Source of the DNA: Bugula neritina
Taxonomy: Eukaryota > Bryozoa > Gymnolaemata > Cheilostomatida > Bugulidae
DNA length: 64,000 nt
Direction: 5' to 3'
Assembly: GCA_964035545.1 (NCBI GenBank)
Contig: OZ037766.1
Location: 4,937,722-5,001,721 of the forward strand
How positions within the stretch are numbered: position 1 is the stretch's first letter; the number at the start of each line of letters is the position of its first letter. Of this stretch, positions 45,701-59,000 are shown in pieces. A model generated the notes under the pieces. That model saw only the letters and a list, made by a program, of their open reading frames with translations. It made no database searches and had not been told where the DNA came from. Both the position numbers and the translations under genes were made by a program.

Positions 45701-48700
45701 GCCTTGGACAGAAAAAATTGGAGAACTGTTGTGCATCAAGGGACAGCGATTTTTGAACAACAACAACGCCAAAAACGAGAGCACAAACGGTTGTTAAGGA
45801 AAAGCAGGGAGTTATGCTCTGCTACACACCCACCAGTGACTGACTCTAGTAACATTTGTCCTCACTGTGGCAAATTATGCCGATCTCGAATTGGGCTTGT
45901 GAGTCACCTCAAAACTCACAACCTCTAGTAGGTTTTACGGATTTTTGAACTGGAACGGATTACGGATCACGGCACAGACTAGGGCTTGCAAGCAGACATC
46001 ATACTCGTCACACGAGGGATTGCTGACATTGTGAACATAATGACATGGTCATAGGGTGTATAATTCTTATTATATATATATATAGAGTATAGACTCTCAT
46101 AGGATGCAACTTGTCATCCATCTATTGCTAACAAGCTCAGTAGTTATATATAACATTTACTACATTACCCCCCCCCCCCCCCACTCACACAATAACCATA
46201 GGCTAATTTTCCTGAGAGACTTTATTTAATCAGAGAGCTCTTTCTTTAGCAGATAATAAAAGTTGTGTTTCTGTACCTGTAAGAATTTAGTATCAATATG
46301 ATGAATTCAAAAAGCTATAATAATATTAATATCATTCACAAATTCAAAGGACAATTTTAGTTATATTTGATATATTGTTTGTAACCAGATTTAACTCATT
46401 TGCTTCTAAAAGACTTGTGTTAGTTTTCATGCTGCTGCTTATTTCTTCATTTATCAATTTCATGCAGCTTTTGAAAGTGATGGTGCACCCTGAAACGGTG
46501 CGTAGCTTTACATATGTGAAAACTATGCACGGCCTTGTCTTCATCACCAATTCTGGAACTGACATGAGAAGTTACATGAATATTTGGAATTTACAAGGAT
46601 TTGGAGCTGAAAATGTCAGCCGTAAAAAGTATGCGTCATCTCAAAATATTTAAATTGCTAATTCTAATGTTTTAAATCTTCTGTTTCTCTTTGTCCCAAG
46701 ATTTAAACTTAGTGAAGTTTTCTATTTGATGGTAAGAATTTCTTTTGGTTTTTTACAAGGGTTTCTATAGTAACCAAATGCACTTTGCTCAAATATATAC
46801 CCAAGTTGAGAAAGCTGGTATGCTACAGTCCAGATCAGAAATTGAAAGTGCTTGATGATGTTACAAGAGGATTTGAAGTTTTATGTGAGGTCATAACTCC
46901 AAGCTCTATATTCTGGTTAGTTATTATTTAGTGTTGTTTCACATATGATTGTATAATACCTCCTCGTTTCCATAAGTATATATGGAAACTAGTACATATT
47001 CTTTAAACTGGCTGCTTGTTTAATTCAATCCCATTGTATTAGTGGTATATTCTATTAACAAACCTTATGCTAGTATTGATGTATTAGCCTACAGATCATA
47101 TAAGGAATTACTTATAATATTAGTCCAATGAGTTCTACTTAATATATTGTATTAGAAATCGTTATTTTTATAGCATTTTACTTTACTATTATGATTATAC
47201 TATTTTAAAATCTGTTTTGGTGCCAATTTGAATACATAAAAGAGCAAACCCAAATCAGTGCTTGATTTAATTGCTCAATAATAAAATACGTATAGAAACT
47301 GTCATTTGGTTTTCAGTCTTGAGTGGAACCCAGACACGGATGAGTTGGTGTGTGGTGGCACCCAGGGTCTCTTTATTTACACCATCAACGAAGTAAGAAT
47401 AGATTTATATGATATGCTATTTATACATTAGCGGTCCATGCTTCATAGTATTTCCCGATATATAGGGAATTGTAGTTGGAGTGTTTATATGTTTGTTTGT
47501 GTGTGATATGTTTCTATTTTACTAGTCCACAATGATGTCCTGCACTGTGTAGATCTAAATTAGAGGTAGTGGTAATAGTGTTAATGGTGGTGGTGGCGTG
47601 TAGCGGTGGTGGTAGTAAAGCAAAACTAAGATAAACCAAAGAAAAGTATACATAAGAACTACACCAGGAAAATAGACAAAATAAACAGTGCATAAACAAA
47701 AGATGTATTGAATAAGAAGTAAAGAAACAAAAGTGATAATGCATATGCAACACATCAGTTCTTTCACAAAAGCACTAAGCTGTTACCGAATAAAGCCATA
47801 AGCCGAGGTTTTCATATTTGAATAATATTTTGCCAATGTATATAATGTAAACGATGCAATATTCTAGGTCTTCCAGCTAGTTGAGAGCAAGACATACCTG
47901 TCTAAACTGTCTTGGTGCAGTAGCATACTTCTGGACACTAAAAACAAGCTGATGATGTCTATCTGTGACCAGAAGATTTATGTCTACAACTACGTGGTAA
48001 TAGCAAGGCATAGATTTTATGCATAGTGCTCAGTCAGTTTTAGAACTCATAGTTCAAATATTTGACTGCTGTTGTGTTTAGTTCAATAATCAGCTAACTT
48101 TGAGATATTTTGATTATGTGGCATGACTTTGGGATTTGACTACACATTATATGGGTAAATTTAATTCACATTTCTTTTGTCTTACCTGTGGAAAGTATTT
48201 ACTGCTACTTTGAAAACTTTATTATGCAAAGTTTCAATAAGCTGATAGCTCAATCAAACCACCCATATATAAGGTTAGGATAACTCAGCTAAAATTCTTC
48301 AGTTTTTAGTCTATTATATGCAAATTTTTTGTAAGGGGTAATAAATCAAATTAATACTCTGTATGCATGTATGCTAAAACTATCTGTATGGTCTATTGTT
48401 GCACAAGCTCCGTTCATTGCTGTTTATTTTATAGAAAGGAAACTGCACTCACATTTTACAAAACAGACATAACCTAGCACTTACCTGGTATGTACATAAT
48501 TATACATCTTGCTTATCGTAAAATTTTCAGCTTACAAAATCAACTTAATGCGATTTAGCACCACACTTCAACTCATCTTCAGGTTAACTTAACATAAGTC
48601 AATAATTGTGCATATAATATACTGCCAATTAAGATGGCTAATTTAATGGTAAAGTAAAACTTGGTGAGGATAAATTAGAAAAAAAGTATGCATAAAAGCT

Positions 48701-51700
48701 ACACCAGGAAAAACAAAAACGACATAACAAAAGTGCATAAATAAAATATATTTTGCATGATAAGTAAAGAACAAACGTGCTAATGAATACACAACATGCA
48801 TCAGTTTTTCTCACAAGCTTGCCCTTGCTTGTGAAGTTTGATAGTATATTGGATCAAGTGCATACTTTGAAACCTTTACTTTGGTGATTAATAGCTGCAC
48901 ATACTATGAGTCTCAAGACATGCTTCTGACAGCTTCTAAAGATGGCACTATTAAATTGTGGAATGGACTGTCATTGACTCTTGTCCATGAACTGGCTGCC
49001 CACACTGATGCTGTAACTGGTGAGTGGAGCCTGTAAACTCTCCAATACTGTAGCTACTCATTGTTTTATGTGGTGCTTCACTAAAAGTAATTGTTTATCC
49101 CATGTTTGCTGATGTGAATATTGTGTTCATAAATACATTATATATTAATGCAAATTATACAATTGGCAAAAAGTAGATTTACTGTTGGCTGTATTATTAT
49201 TTGGGCTTCAAAATTGAACCTATAAAATTTTCAATGACTTTGTTTTAATTATTAAAGATGATAATTTTGCATTAAATCGATAATTTGCAATACAGGAGAT
49301 GTGCAAACAATTCAGAACTTGTATTCTAACTCATAATATAATTAAAAAATTATGATTCATTGCTGTCATACGAACATTCCCACAATGCTATTTTTATTAC
49401 TCAATGGAGCTAACCAACGTAAGTGTGTCAGGGGGTGTAGCTCAAATGGTAGAGCGCTCGCTTAGCATGCGAGAGGTACCGGGATCGATACCCGGCACCT
49501 CCACATTTTTTTTTATTTATTGATAAGTGAAAAGTGAGAATTCTGTTGATTTCATGTGCTATGCTTATTTTTTAATTTATTCTTATAATAATTATTTATG
49601 CATTTCAAAGTCATTGCCTTGACATAGTTTTTACATTTAAATTATAGCTTATGACATCTTGAGTGGAAAAAATTAGGTGAATACTTCACTATCACACATG
49701 CAATGAGAACATTTTTTGAGTAAATAGCAGGCATATGGGTGTTCCCACTATATGATAATTACTGTATTACTTGTATCACTTATTAAAGCTCATGTCTCTC
49801 ATATGTCAGGGGGTGTAGCTCAAATGGTAGAGCGCTCGCTTAGCATGCGAGAGGTACCGGGATCGATACCCGGCACCTCCAAGTTCTATTTTTAATGAAT
49901 TCTGTTCTGTGCTAAGCTCACCTTTGTACTTGAAATAACCATGATCAAAATTTTAATATTTCATGGCTGCTTTGGAGCATGTTGTCTGTGGCTTTAGGCA
50001 GACCAATTTTCTCACAGCTGAAAAGACCATCAGTAATGATTTATTTTGAAACTATAGATAATAAAACTATAAATGTCATAATTTTTAGGAATGGAGATTC
50101 ACAGAGCTGATTCTCTGCTGTTCAGTTGTTCTTTAGACTTCACTATCAAAGTATGGAGACTGGACACATATGAATTGGTAACTTTCTTTACTCATGTACT
50201 AGATGTTACTGGTATGATAGAGTAGTAAGTAACAGAGCTATATTATATTATATTATATATTATATATTGTTATTCAGTTCATGAGAGTTGACGTCGGTGA
50301 CCCTGTCAGAGGTATGAAACTCATGGGTGTAAATGAGCTCTGTGTGTGGAGTGACAAGCAGATCAGGAACTACAGAGTAAACATGGTAGTTATAGTGCTA
50401 TAGTGTTGTTTTCCCTATTTGCTACATGTAGAATCGGTTTAGTAAATTGTATTGTTACACCTTATTTGCTGCTACGCATTCAATCACAAAATAGACATTA
50501 GGTGTTAATTATGAATTTATGTACATACAGATAAATGTTACCTTCACATAATTTCAAGTTTATCACTTGTTGTTGTTGAATAACAAGATACTCGTGTAGT
50601 TTAGCTTTCATTAGTTATGTATATATAAGTTGTCAGCTGCGGGGGGGGGGGGGGGGGGGGTTCTCAAAGACAGCCATTATCTTTTAAATTGTACTATCTT
50701 TTTTGTTTCCTAAAATATAGCAGCTTTTCAAATGACATGTTTTGCTAGTTAGAATACATATACTTGTATGATACTATACACGCAGATGTTAAAATAAGCC
50801 AGCATTGTTGGCTATAAACTATGACCAGCTGCTAATATAGTGACTGCTGTTTGCTGGTGCAGATATGCATGTCATAATACTGAAATTGTAGATATATGGG
50901 TTTTATGCTCCCGTCTACTCAGCGGTTTATAAGCTGACTAAAGTCAGCAGTTTTGGTAATCCTAGCAGCATTGTGTGCAGCAGCAACGACGGAGTCATAC
51001 GAGTATACACCTCCCTGTCCGCCAGCACTCGCACCACCCTCTATCCGATGAAGTCTTTTCAAGTAAGATACTAATTCTGTACTTGTTTGTTAGTGAAGCA
51101 CCGCAAGCATGATATGCTTATGTAGTCTTCTACCGGTTACAAAAGTTATCAGCTCTTTTTGGGTGAAGATTCTAACATGGAAATTTATTACTCTCTCAGA
51201 ATATGTTTAACAAAATAGTGCTCACAAGAAGCATTATTGAAATTACATTAAATGAGTTGTTGAAATTAATCTATTTGCTTATTATATGTTTTACTAATTA
51301 TTATTATCATAACACTACAAATTTGTACCTTTTATATAACAAAGTTTCTGTACAAAGTTCTTATGGTGTGAAGGCGGTAACAATAGTTATCTAAATCCAC
51401 ATTTTTCAATAAATTTCAACAACTCTTTTGCAGTTATTTTCTCCATTGACAACATTATATTATTGAAAAAATAAAATCAATATTCAATGTTACTTGACAT
51501 TTTTTGAAAAGAATGGGCAAATTATGTAGCTGGTAACTTTTGTAAACATATTTCATAGTATTAGTTTGTCTATAAAATTTTACAATCACTAATGTGAGTA
51601 TTAAACATTTAACTAGCACTCCAATGGTTTTAGATACTAAAAGAGTTTGCCTATGTTAGATCCAGCTCTAGGCTACTAGTGGTATTGGATTCAGGAGATG

Positions 51701-53470
51701 GTAAGTTATATTGTTATATTCAGTCAAAAGTGAAAGTATAAAGTACATATAACAGAGAAAGAAAAAAAACATTTATTTAAAGCGCTATTGTGCAATAGCA
51801 CTGGCGCATGTGATTGTAGTTAGCTGTTAATAAGTTTAAATGTGGTATTATAGATGAATGTGTGCATTTTTGTGGGCGATGAGCCAATTTTACATAACAA
51901 ATGTTTAAAATTTGTAGGAATTAGGGTTTTTACTCAAATTAGTCATTTGTAATGTGTTTGTGTAGTCATCAGATAGATTTTATTTATGCCAAAATGTTTA
52001 ACCATGAGTTGCAATAAAATCTTTCATTAAATTGAATGTATCAAACTGGTTCAGACAAAATGTTTAATGATTTTACAGGCTCCCAAAAATGAATAGCAAT
52101 AAGCCCTTTTCTATTTTTGTTTTAGTTTAAAACTATATATTTTCGGATTAAAATAGCTTTGGAAATCAGAGACTGGTATTAGAATTTTCTTGAGAGTAAA
52201 TACACTAAATTACAGTGCAGGCGCACAATTGATGTGTTTTATTGTTTATAATAAAGCTTCTTTAAATTGTAAATACAAGTTTATAAACCCTCTTAAGTTG
52301 GTTTCACTTAATTCTATTAATTATAAAATTTATACATAAGTATATGTATCTTGATAACTCTAGTGGTTGTGCAAGATGCCACAACTAACCCTACCACAGC
52401 AAGTCATATACTGGAAGCTGATATGAAGCATGATGAGCATATCATATCAATCACTGTACTCAAACGAGTAAGTTTTTGCTTTGTTCTGTTATATGTTGAT
52501 GTTTCTGAGCTATATACAAAGGTGATGGCAAATTTATAGTCACAAAGTTGTCTTCCCATTATTATGCAGTAAATGGATTATGCTAAACACATAGATGCCT
52601 ACGTTAATGCTTTCTGCTGATTTATCAACTACTTGCAATAAAATATTAATTACATATATTCATAGTCCATAGACAGTCTTCATTATTTTTATATGAAAAT
52701 TAATTTGAATTTCTTTTGTATTTTTTAAGACAAGATACACATACCTGCACAAATAAAAAGTATTCCTAAAACAATGGAACATATAACTTTTAAAGCCATG
52801 AATGTTTAATTTGCGTTTATTTTACATCATAGAAATTGGAAGCATAAGAAAACTGCATAAAAATTTCCTGTTTTTGGTAAAAAGAAGTTAAAGTACAGGT
52901 TTTTTAAAAACCTACATAGTAATTCAATTTTTTTGTTACATGTTATCTAATTTCCACACATAAATACTTAGTAGTAATAAATTGTTTTCAATCCTACCTT
53001 TGCTGTATATAGTGTTTATACCCTTGAAAGAAGACAACTCCTAATAACTATTGCAAAATATTTTTTACAAAGCAGGTTTTCTATCAAGATAACATAAGGA
53101 TTATGATGTACTAATTGCATGTTTTTAAAACACACGGTAATTGTCTTCTTTTTAGGACCGTGCTCTCGGGGAGAAGGAATCGGCTCAATGTGACACTCTG
53201 GTATTTGCCGGTCACAAAAATGGAGAAGTATGTACTATACAGCATACACATGAATACTTAAGTTTAGATAGCAGGATGTACAGCTTAGTACAAGGCAAAT
53301 TATGCATTGCTAGTAGGTTGTATATTTTGATGCTCAGCTTTTTAGCTTCTAATACAAGTGCAACTATATATAGCTTTATGTTGGGTGATACTTACTTTTG
53401 ACTATCTTAAAAAATGCTTTTAAGGGTAGGGAATAAATTTAAAATTTGAAAACTAAATTTGATAACCTTT

Positions 53471-53548
<78 letters not shown>

Positions 53549-55965
53549 TCATTGAAAGGTACTAAATTTCAGCTATATTCATAACAATAATTTAAGTTGT
53601 ATACTGTTTTTATGCAATTTATTTAACATTAAATTGCTTTAGCTTGAGCTGGTACATAGAATGATGATAGTGTTAGAGTTGCTAACATTTTCTTTATGCA
53701 TTTATTTGCAACTTTCTTGAAAAAACTTTTGTTTTTTTTATTGTTTATATAATTACTGGTTGCGTGTGTGAGCCAATGTGTTGTTGCAGAAACTACAAAT
53801 AGGGAGGGCAGTTTTTAAACCTGATGTAAGATTCACTCACTCTCAGCACACAAAGCTAAATTTATTTGGTATATTTCTATACAACAGATTTCACTGCTGT
53901 ATTCTACCAGAAGCAGGCTACTGCACGTCTGTAGAGCTCATGCTGGTTCAGTTGATCTCCTTGAGACATCAGAGGGCAAGATAGAGCCGTATGGTTCCAG
54001 GACTGATGGAGTGATAGGTGATTATATTCACACTCACTACATACATGTTACATCATAAGGCTATTATACAGCGATTATACTCATGTTTTCCATAAATGTA
54101 CTCTTTATTGATGTAGTGTACATAAATGTACGTATCCCTTTATTGTTTCAATAATCGTCTTCTCAACTTATAGATGTGCCAGCTTAGAATGCAGGAATGT
54201 TTGAAAATTAACAGACTGAGTCATAAAAATATATCATCTCATTGTAGTGTATTATACAGTATAAATATACCATATCATTGTAGTGTATTACACAGTATAA
54301 ATATGTCATATCATTGTAGTGTATTACACAGTATAAATATATCATATCATTGTAGTGTATTACACAGTATAAATATACCATCTCATTGTAGTGTATTACA
54401 CAGTATAAATATACCATATCATTGTAGTGTATTACACAGTATAAATATACCATCTCATTGTAGTGTATTATGCAGTATAAATATATCATCTCATTGTAGT
54501 GTATTACACAGTATAAATATATCATATCATTGTAGTGTATTACACAGTATAAATATACCATCTCATTGTAGTGTATTACACAGTATAAATATACCATATC
54601 ATTGTAGTGTATTACACAGTATAAATATACCATCTCATTGTAGTGTATTATGCAGTATAAATATACCATCTCATTGTAGTGTATTATACAGTATAAATAT
54701 ACCATCTCATTGTAGTGTATTATACAGTATAAATATACCATATCATTATAGTGTATTATACAGTATAAATATACCATCTCATTGTAGTGTATTATACAGT
54801 ATAAATATACCATCTCATTATAGTGTATTATACAGTATAAATATACCATCTCATTGTAGTGTATTACACAGTATAAATATATCATCTCATTGTAGTGTAT
54901 TATACAGTATAAATATATCATCTCATTGTAGTGTATTACACAGTATAAATATATCATCTCATTGTAGTGTATTACACAGTATAAATATACCATCTCATTG
55001 TAGTCATGTAGTGTATTACACAGTATAAATATACCATCTCATTGTAGTGTATTACACAGTATAAATATATCATCTCATTTCCAGGCTCTGCTGACAGGCT
55101 GCTGTCGTGTTCCAAAGATTTTAAGATCAAAGTCTGGGGTTTAGTATTTGATGAGAATGATGAGTATGTCTTTAGTCTGGTTTGTCTGAAGCTGGTACGT
55201 TGCCTTCTTTATTCTTGAAGTATAGTTTATATATATATATAATAGCTTGTATATGATTTGATTATAACAATCTAGCTCAAGAGTTTCTTTTACGAAATTA
55301 TATTATAAAAGACTTGTTTTAAGTTGAACCCTTTTTAAATTTTGATATGCTTTTGATAATTTTTTTTTTGGTTTTTTAGCTAGACCAAAACACAATAACT
55401 TAAAAAGCTCAACACAAACAATCTTGGTTTCATTTTTAAAAATTTTGAAACTTTCACATGTAGCTTGAATGTGAATATCTGTGGATGAATAAATTCTATC
55501 CGTTTATTCAAAATTATCTCATAATGATTTTGTTGTATGAAATTTGTTGTTGGAAGCTTAGCAATACTTGTGGGAGAGTTCATACTGTCTCAGTTTGTTA
55601 GCAATAAACGTACTGTCCATAGGTTGACAGCAGCAACATGGGTGTACCAGTGAAACTCTGTATGCTGGGAAATACTCTAGCTGTAGCCTGGCCAACCAAA
55701 AACAAGTTAGTATCACTTTTTTTTTAAAGAAATCATAATTTTTCGTCTTATTCAGTCAGTAAATTGCTTGAAATTTTTTGCATGAAAATTTGAAAGGAGA
55801 ACAAAAAATGACTGGCGTAATTGTAGTGATATGGAAAAACTGTCAATTAATCACTTTTGTCGTAAATTGTTTCAAGAATATTTTTTATACAAAAAGGTAC
55901 TATGAAATCACACAGTAAAATGTAATTCATTGATAATATATTTAAAATAGTAGAACATAATGTGC

Positions 55966-56025
<60 letters not shown>

Positions 56026-59000
56026 ATGCTAAATTGAAACATTTTCTATGTATAATAGTACTATAATATTGTGCATATACTACAAGATAAGCTTCTGCTA
56101 TACTTGCAGGGTGTCTAAGTTGATAATGTACTGCCTAAATGATGAAGTCTCTCCGAACCTTGCTGCCAGGCGAAGGTCAATCGTTGGAGCTGTCAGCAAA
56201 GGTACATGATTAAGATTATATTTATGGTTTGAAAAAGTGCTCCTGTTCTGTCATTACTTCAACTATAGGCCTTTTTCCCCTTTGTTATAAACTGCTAAAT
56301 CTTCTGCAGTATATAATTTTATTTAATTTATATAATAGGCAACCAAAATGTTCAGCGAATATTGCAAGTATATGAATTTCAGCCATTGTATAACAGATAT
56401 TGTCTGCATTATATTCAACTACCTGCCTTATAGTGATAAAAACCCATTACATCTCCTATGATAGTTTGCTATTTCAATCTTCTCTTTCCTCACATTATAT
56501 TTAATGTTTATTGTGTTGCAGGCATTGTGGAACAATCACATGACACTAGCTTTGATCACACCAAAGGAATTAATGGCCTAGCTTGCCATCCTTATCACAA
56601 TATATTTGCAACAACCAGTGCTGATGGTTTCCTTAAGGTCTGGCCACGATGTTAACAGTTAAATTTTCAAAAAGAAAAAATCTTTGATTCGATTTTTGTT
56701 ACAGTTATATTTTGCACTTGGGAATAATACACTGCACAAGGATGTTTTCAATTTACCGTTTAATGCTGTTTTTTTGGTATTTACTAGCAAATTTTTATTT
56801 TGAAGCAAAAATTTTATTTTTTGTCACATAAGTTGTATGCAAGTTCATAATATAAGAGCTACTAAAACTTTATAATGCTTTATCAAATGCTATTTCTGTT
56901 TTGTTGACATGAAGTTCACCAAATCTGTTATTTGTTCTACAATTGAATACACATACCACAAATAGCTGAACATTATGTAGATATGGAATAGAGAGAATAT
57001 ACTGATCAGAGAGCTGGTGTTTGACAACTCCCTATCATGCTGTTGTTTTGCTGACACAAAGGGTACCATACTGATCGGCTACAAGGGTCACATCAACTAC
57101 GTGTCTGTAGAGAGCTACCTACCTGCAGAGGTGCTGAGGAATATTTTGCTGCAAGATTTTCAGGTCAGTTGCTACTGGATGTAGATCGAGTTGTGATGAG
57201 ATTTCACCATTCCCTAGTAATTTGAATAAAAAAGCATCTATTTTTTTAAAATATGGTTATTCGATACAGCATCTTATTTTAATTCTCATGTAACCTCTTT
57301 CACATTAGTTTATATTTGTTACGCAGTTTATTGTGTGACGTTCTATATTGCTACAATCTGATGATTATTGGCTGTTATTCTTCACTGCTTGTTACACATT
57401 AGGACGAAGAAGACGAAATTCCTATACCCTACCAGTCCTCTATGCAGGAACCAGATTTCCAAACTCTGGCCAGAGAACCTGCTGTAAACAATCCTCGGCG
57501 TAACGCTAGAGTGCTCAAGGATACTGACAAGTCAGGTATGCAAGTATCTTACAAGAAACTCTGTTCATCAGCATATTTCTGCTGTTTTATAAGTTGTTGA
57601 CTTTTCTTTATTTTAAACATAACAACTCACAATCTACACCCTGCAATATTTTTCACTTTGTTTCAGAAAATAACACGTCTGTTATGAACAAACTGATTGT
57701 CTTGATAATCAAGCTTTAAAAGTTTAACATTTTTTACCTTGTTAATGAAAGTTGAAAAAATTTATGCTTTTATATTTTGAAAATAATGTTTTCTATTGCT
57801 TAACCTACTCAATGTGCTCAAAAATCTAGGATGGATTTCATTTCAATGGAAGATCAACTATCGGTTTAACAGTACATACACTATTGGTAAACCATTTTCC
57901 ATTATAATATATTACTTCTAACCAGAGCTCTGCCTTCTAACCTGTTGTCTATTTTGTAGCTTTAACACTTCTAACGCTTGTTAACTACTTACATGTTTAT
58001 TATTATTGTGTTATTTACATGTTGTGTTACCGTATTTCCTCTGTATTGAAATTTGCTCTATTTTTAGTTATGTACTACTTTGTCGATCTGTGCTATGCTT
58101 TATTTTTTTTACATTTCTATTTGTGTTTACTATGTTAATGTTGAGATCTGCAAAAAATTGTTATAGTGAGGCTCTTCTGAATCTGAACCTCACACCAGTA
58201 GATAATCATAATCCCGTTTATATATTGGCATGATGTTGTTATTTGCACACTGTGTAGTGTGTGATGTAGCCTATATATATGCTGTAATGTTGTGTGCATT
58301 GTACATGCATGCTGTAGCGTGTATCGTATAGACTGTGTAGTGTGTACTGTATGTGCTGTAGTGTGTACTGCATACACTGTGATGTGTATTACATTCACTG
58401 TATGTTACACGCAGCATTACGTTATAGATGAGGTCCCCAGGAAAGAGGAGACTCTAGAAATAGAAGAGGTAGAACCAGAGAGATCATCAACAAGTAGCAG
58501 CGCTGCCTGGAGGAAGTTGGGAGCCAGCAATAGGATGGTCAACATACTGAACTCGGTGAAAAAGGCAGCTCGTGATAGCTCATCTGTGGATGCAGATGGT
58601 GTGTATCTTCACATTATATTGTTCAAATGTGTTTATTTTTTATCTGCCATTACCACAAGAGTTACCTGATCATTATATTACACTGAAAGTTGATGTAACA
58701 GTAGAAGTTTAATATAACAGCTGACTAATTCTAGGTTATCATCATTTTATTTCTTTATAACTCTTCGTAAGCACATCCGGTCATAAAAATATAGACATTT
58801 TAATAAAAGTATAAATTCAGTAAACTGGCACTACTAGACTTTTTTAATTAATATAAAATATTTCCGCATTAAAATTAAGTCGTGTGGGTAGACAACTTCA
58901 AAAAGCTATAAGATCATCTCCTGCTGTATCTCTTACTACTAAAGATGTAATTACTTTGAGTTGTGTCTATGTGTACTAATAGCTGCGAAATCCTCTCCAC

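Noticed and set aside
54174-55028. 284-codon plus-strand frame with a repeated NIPSHCSVLHSI pattern, and a 261-codon minus-strand frame in the same place
   Set aside because: Both are created by the 36-bp minisatellite, whose period is a multiple of three; no splice context or unique sequence supports a protein.
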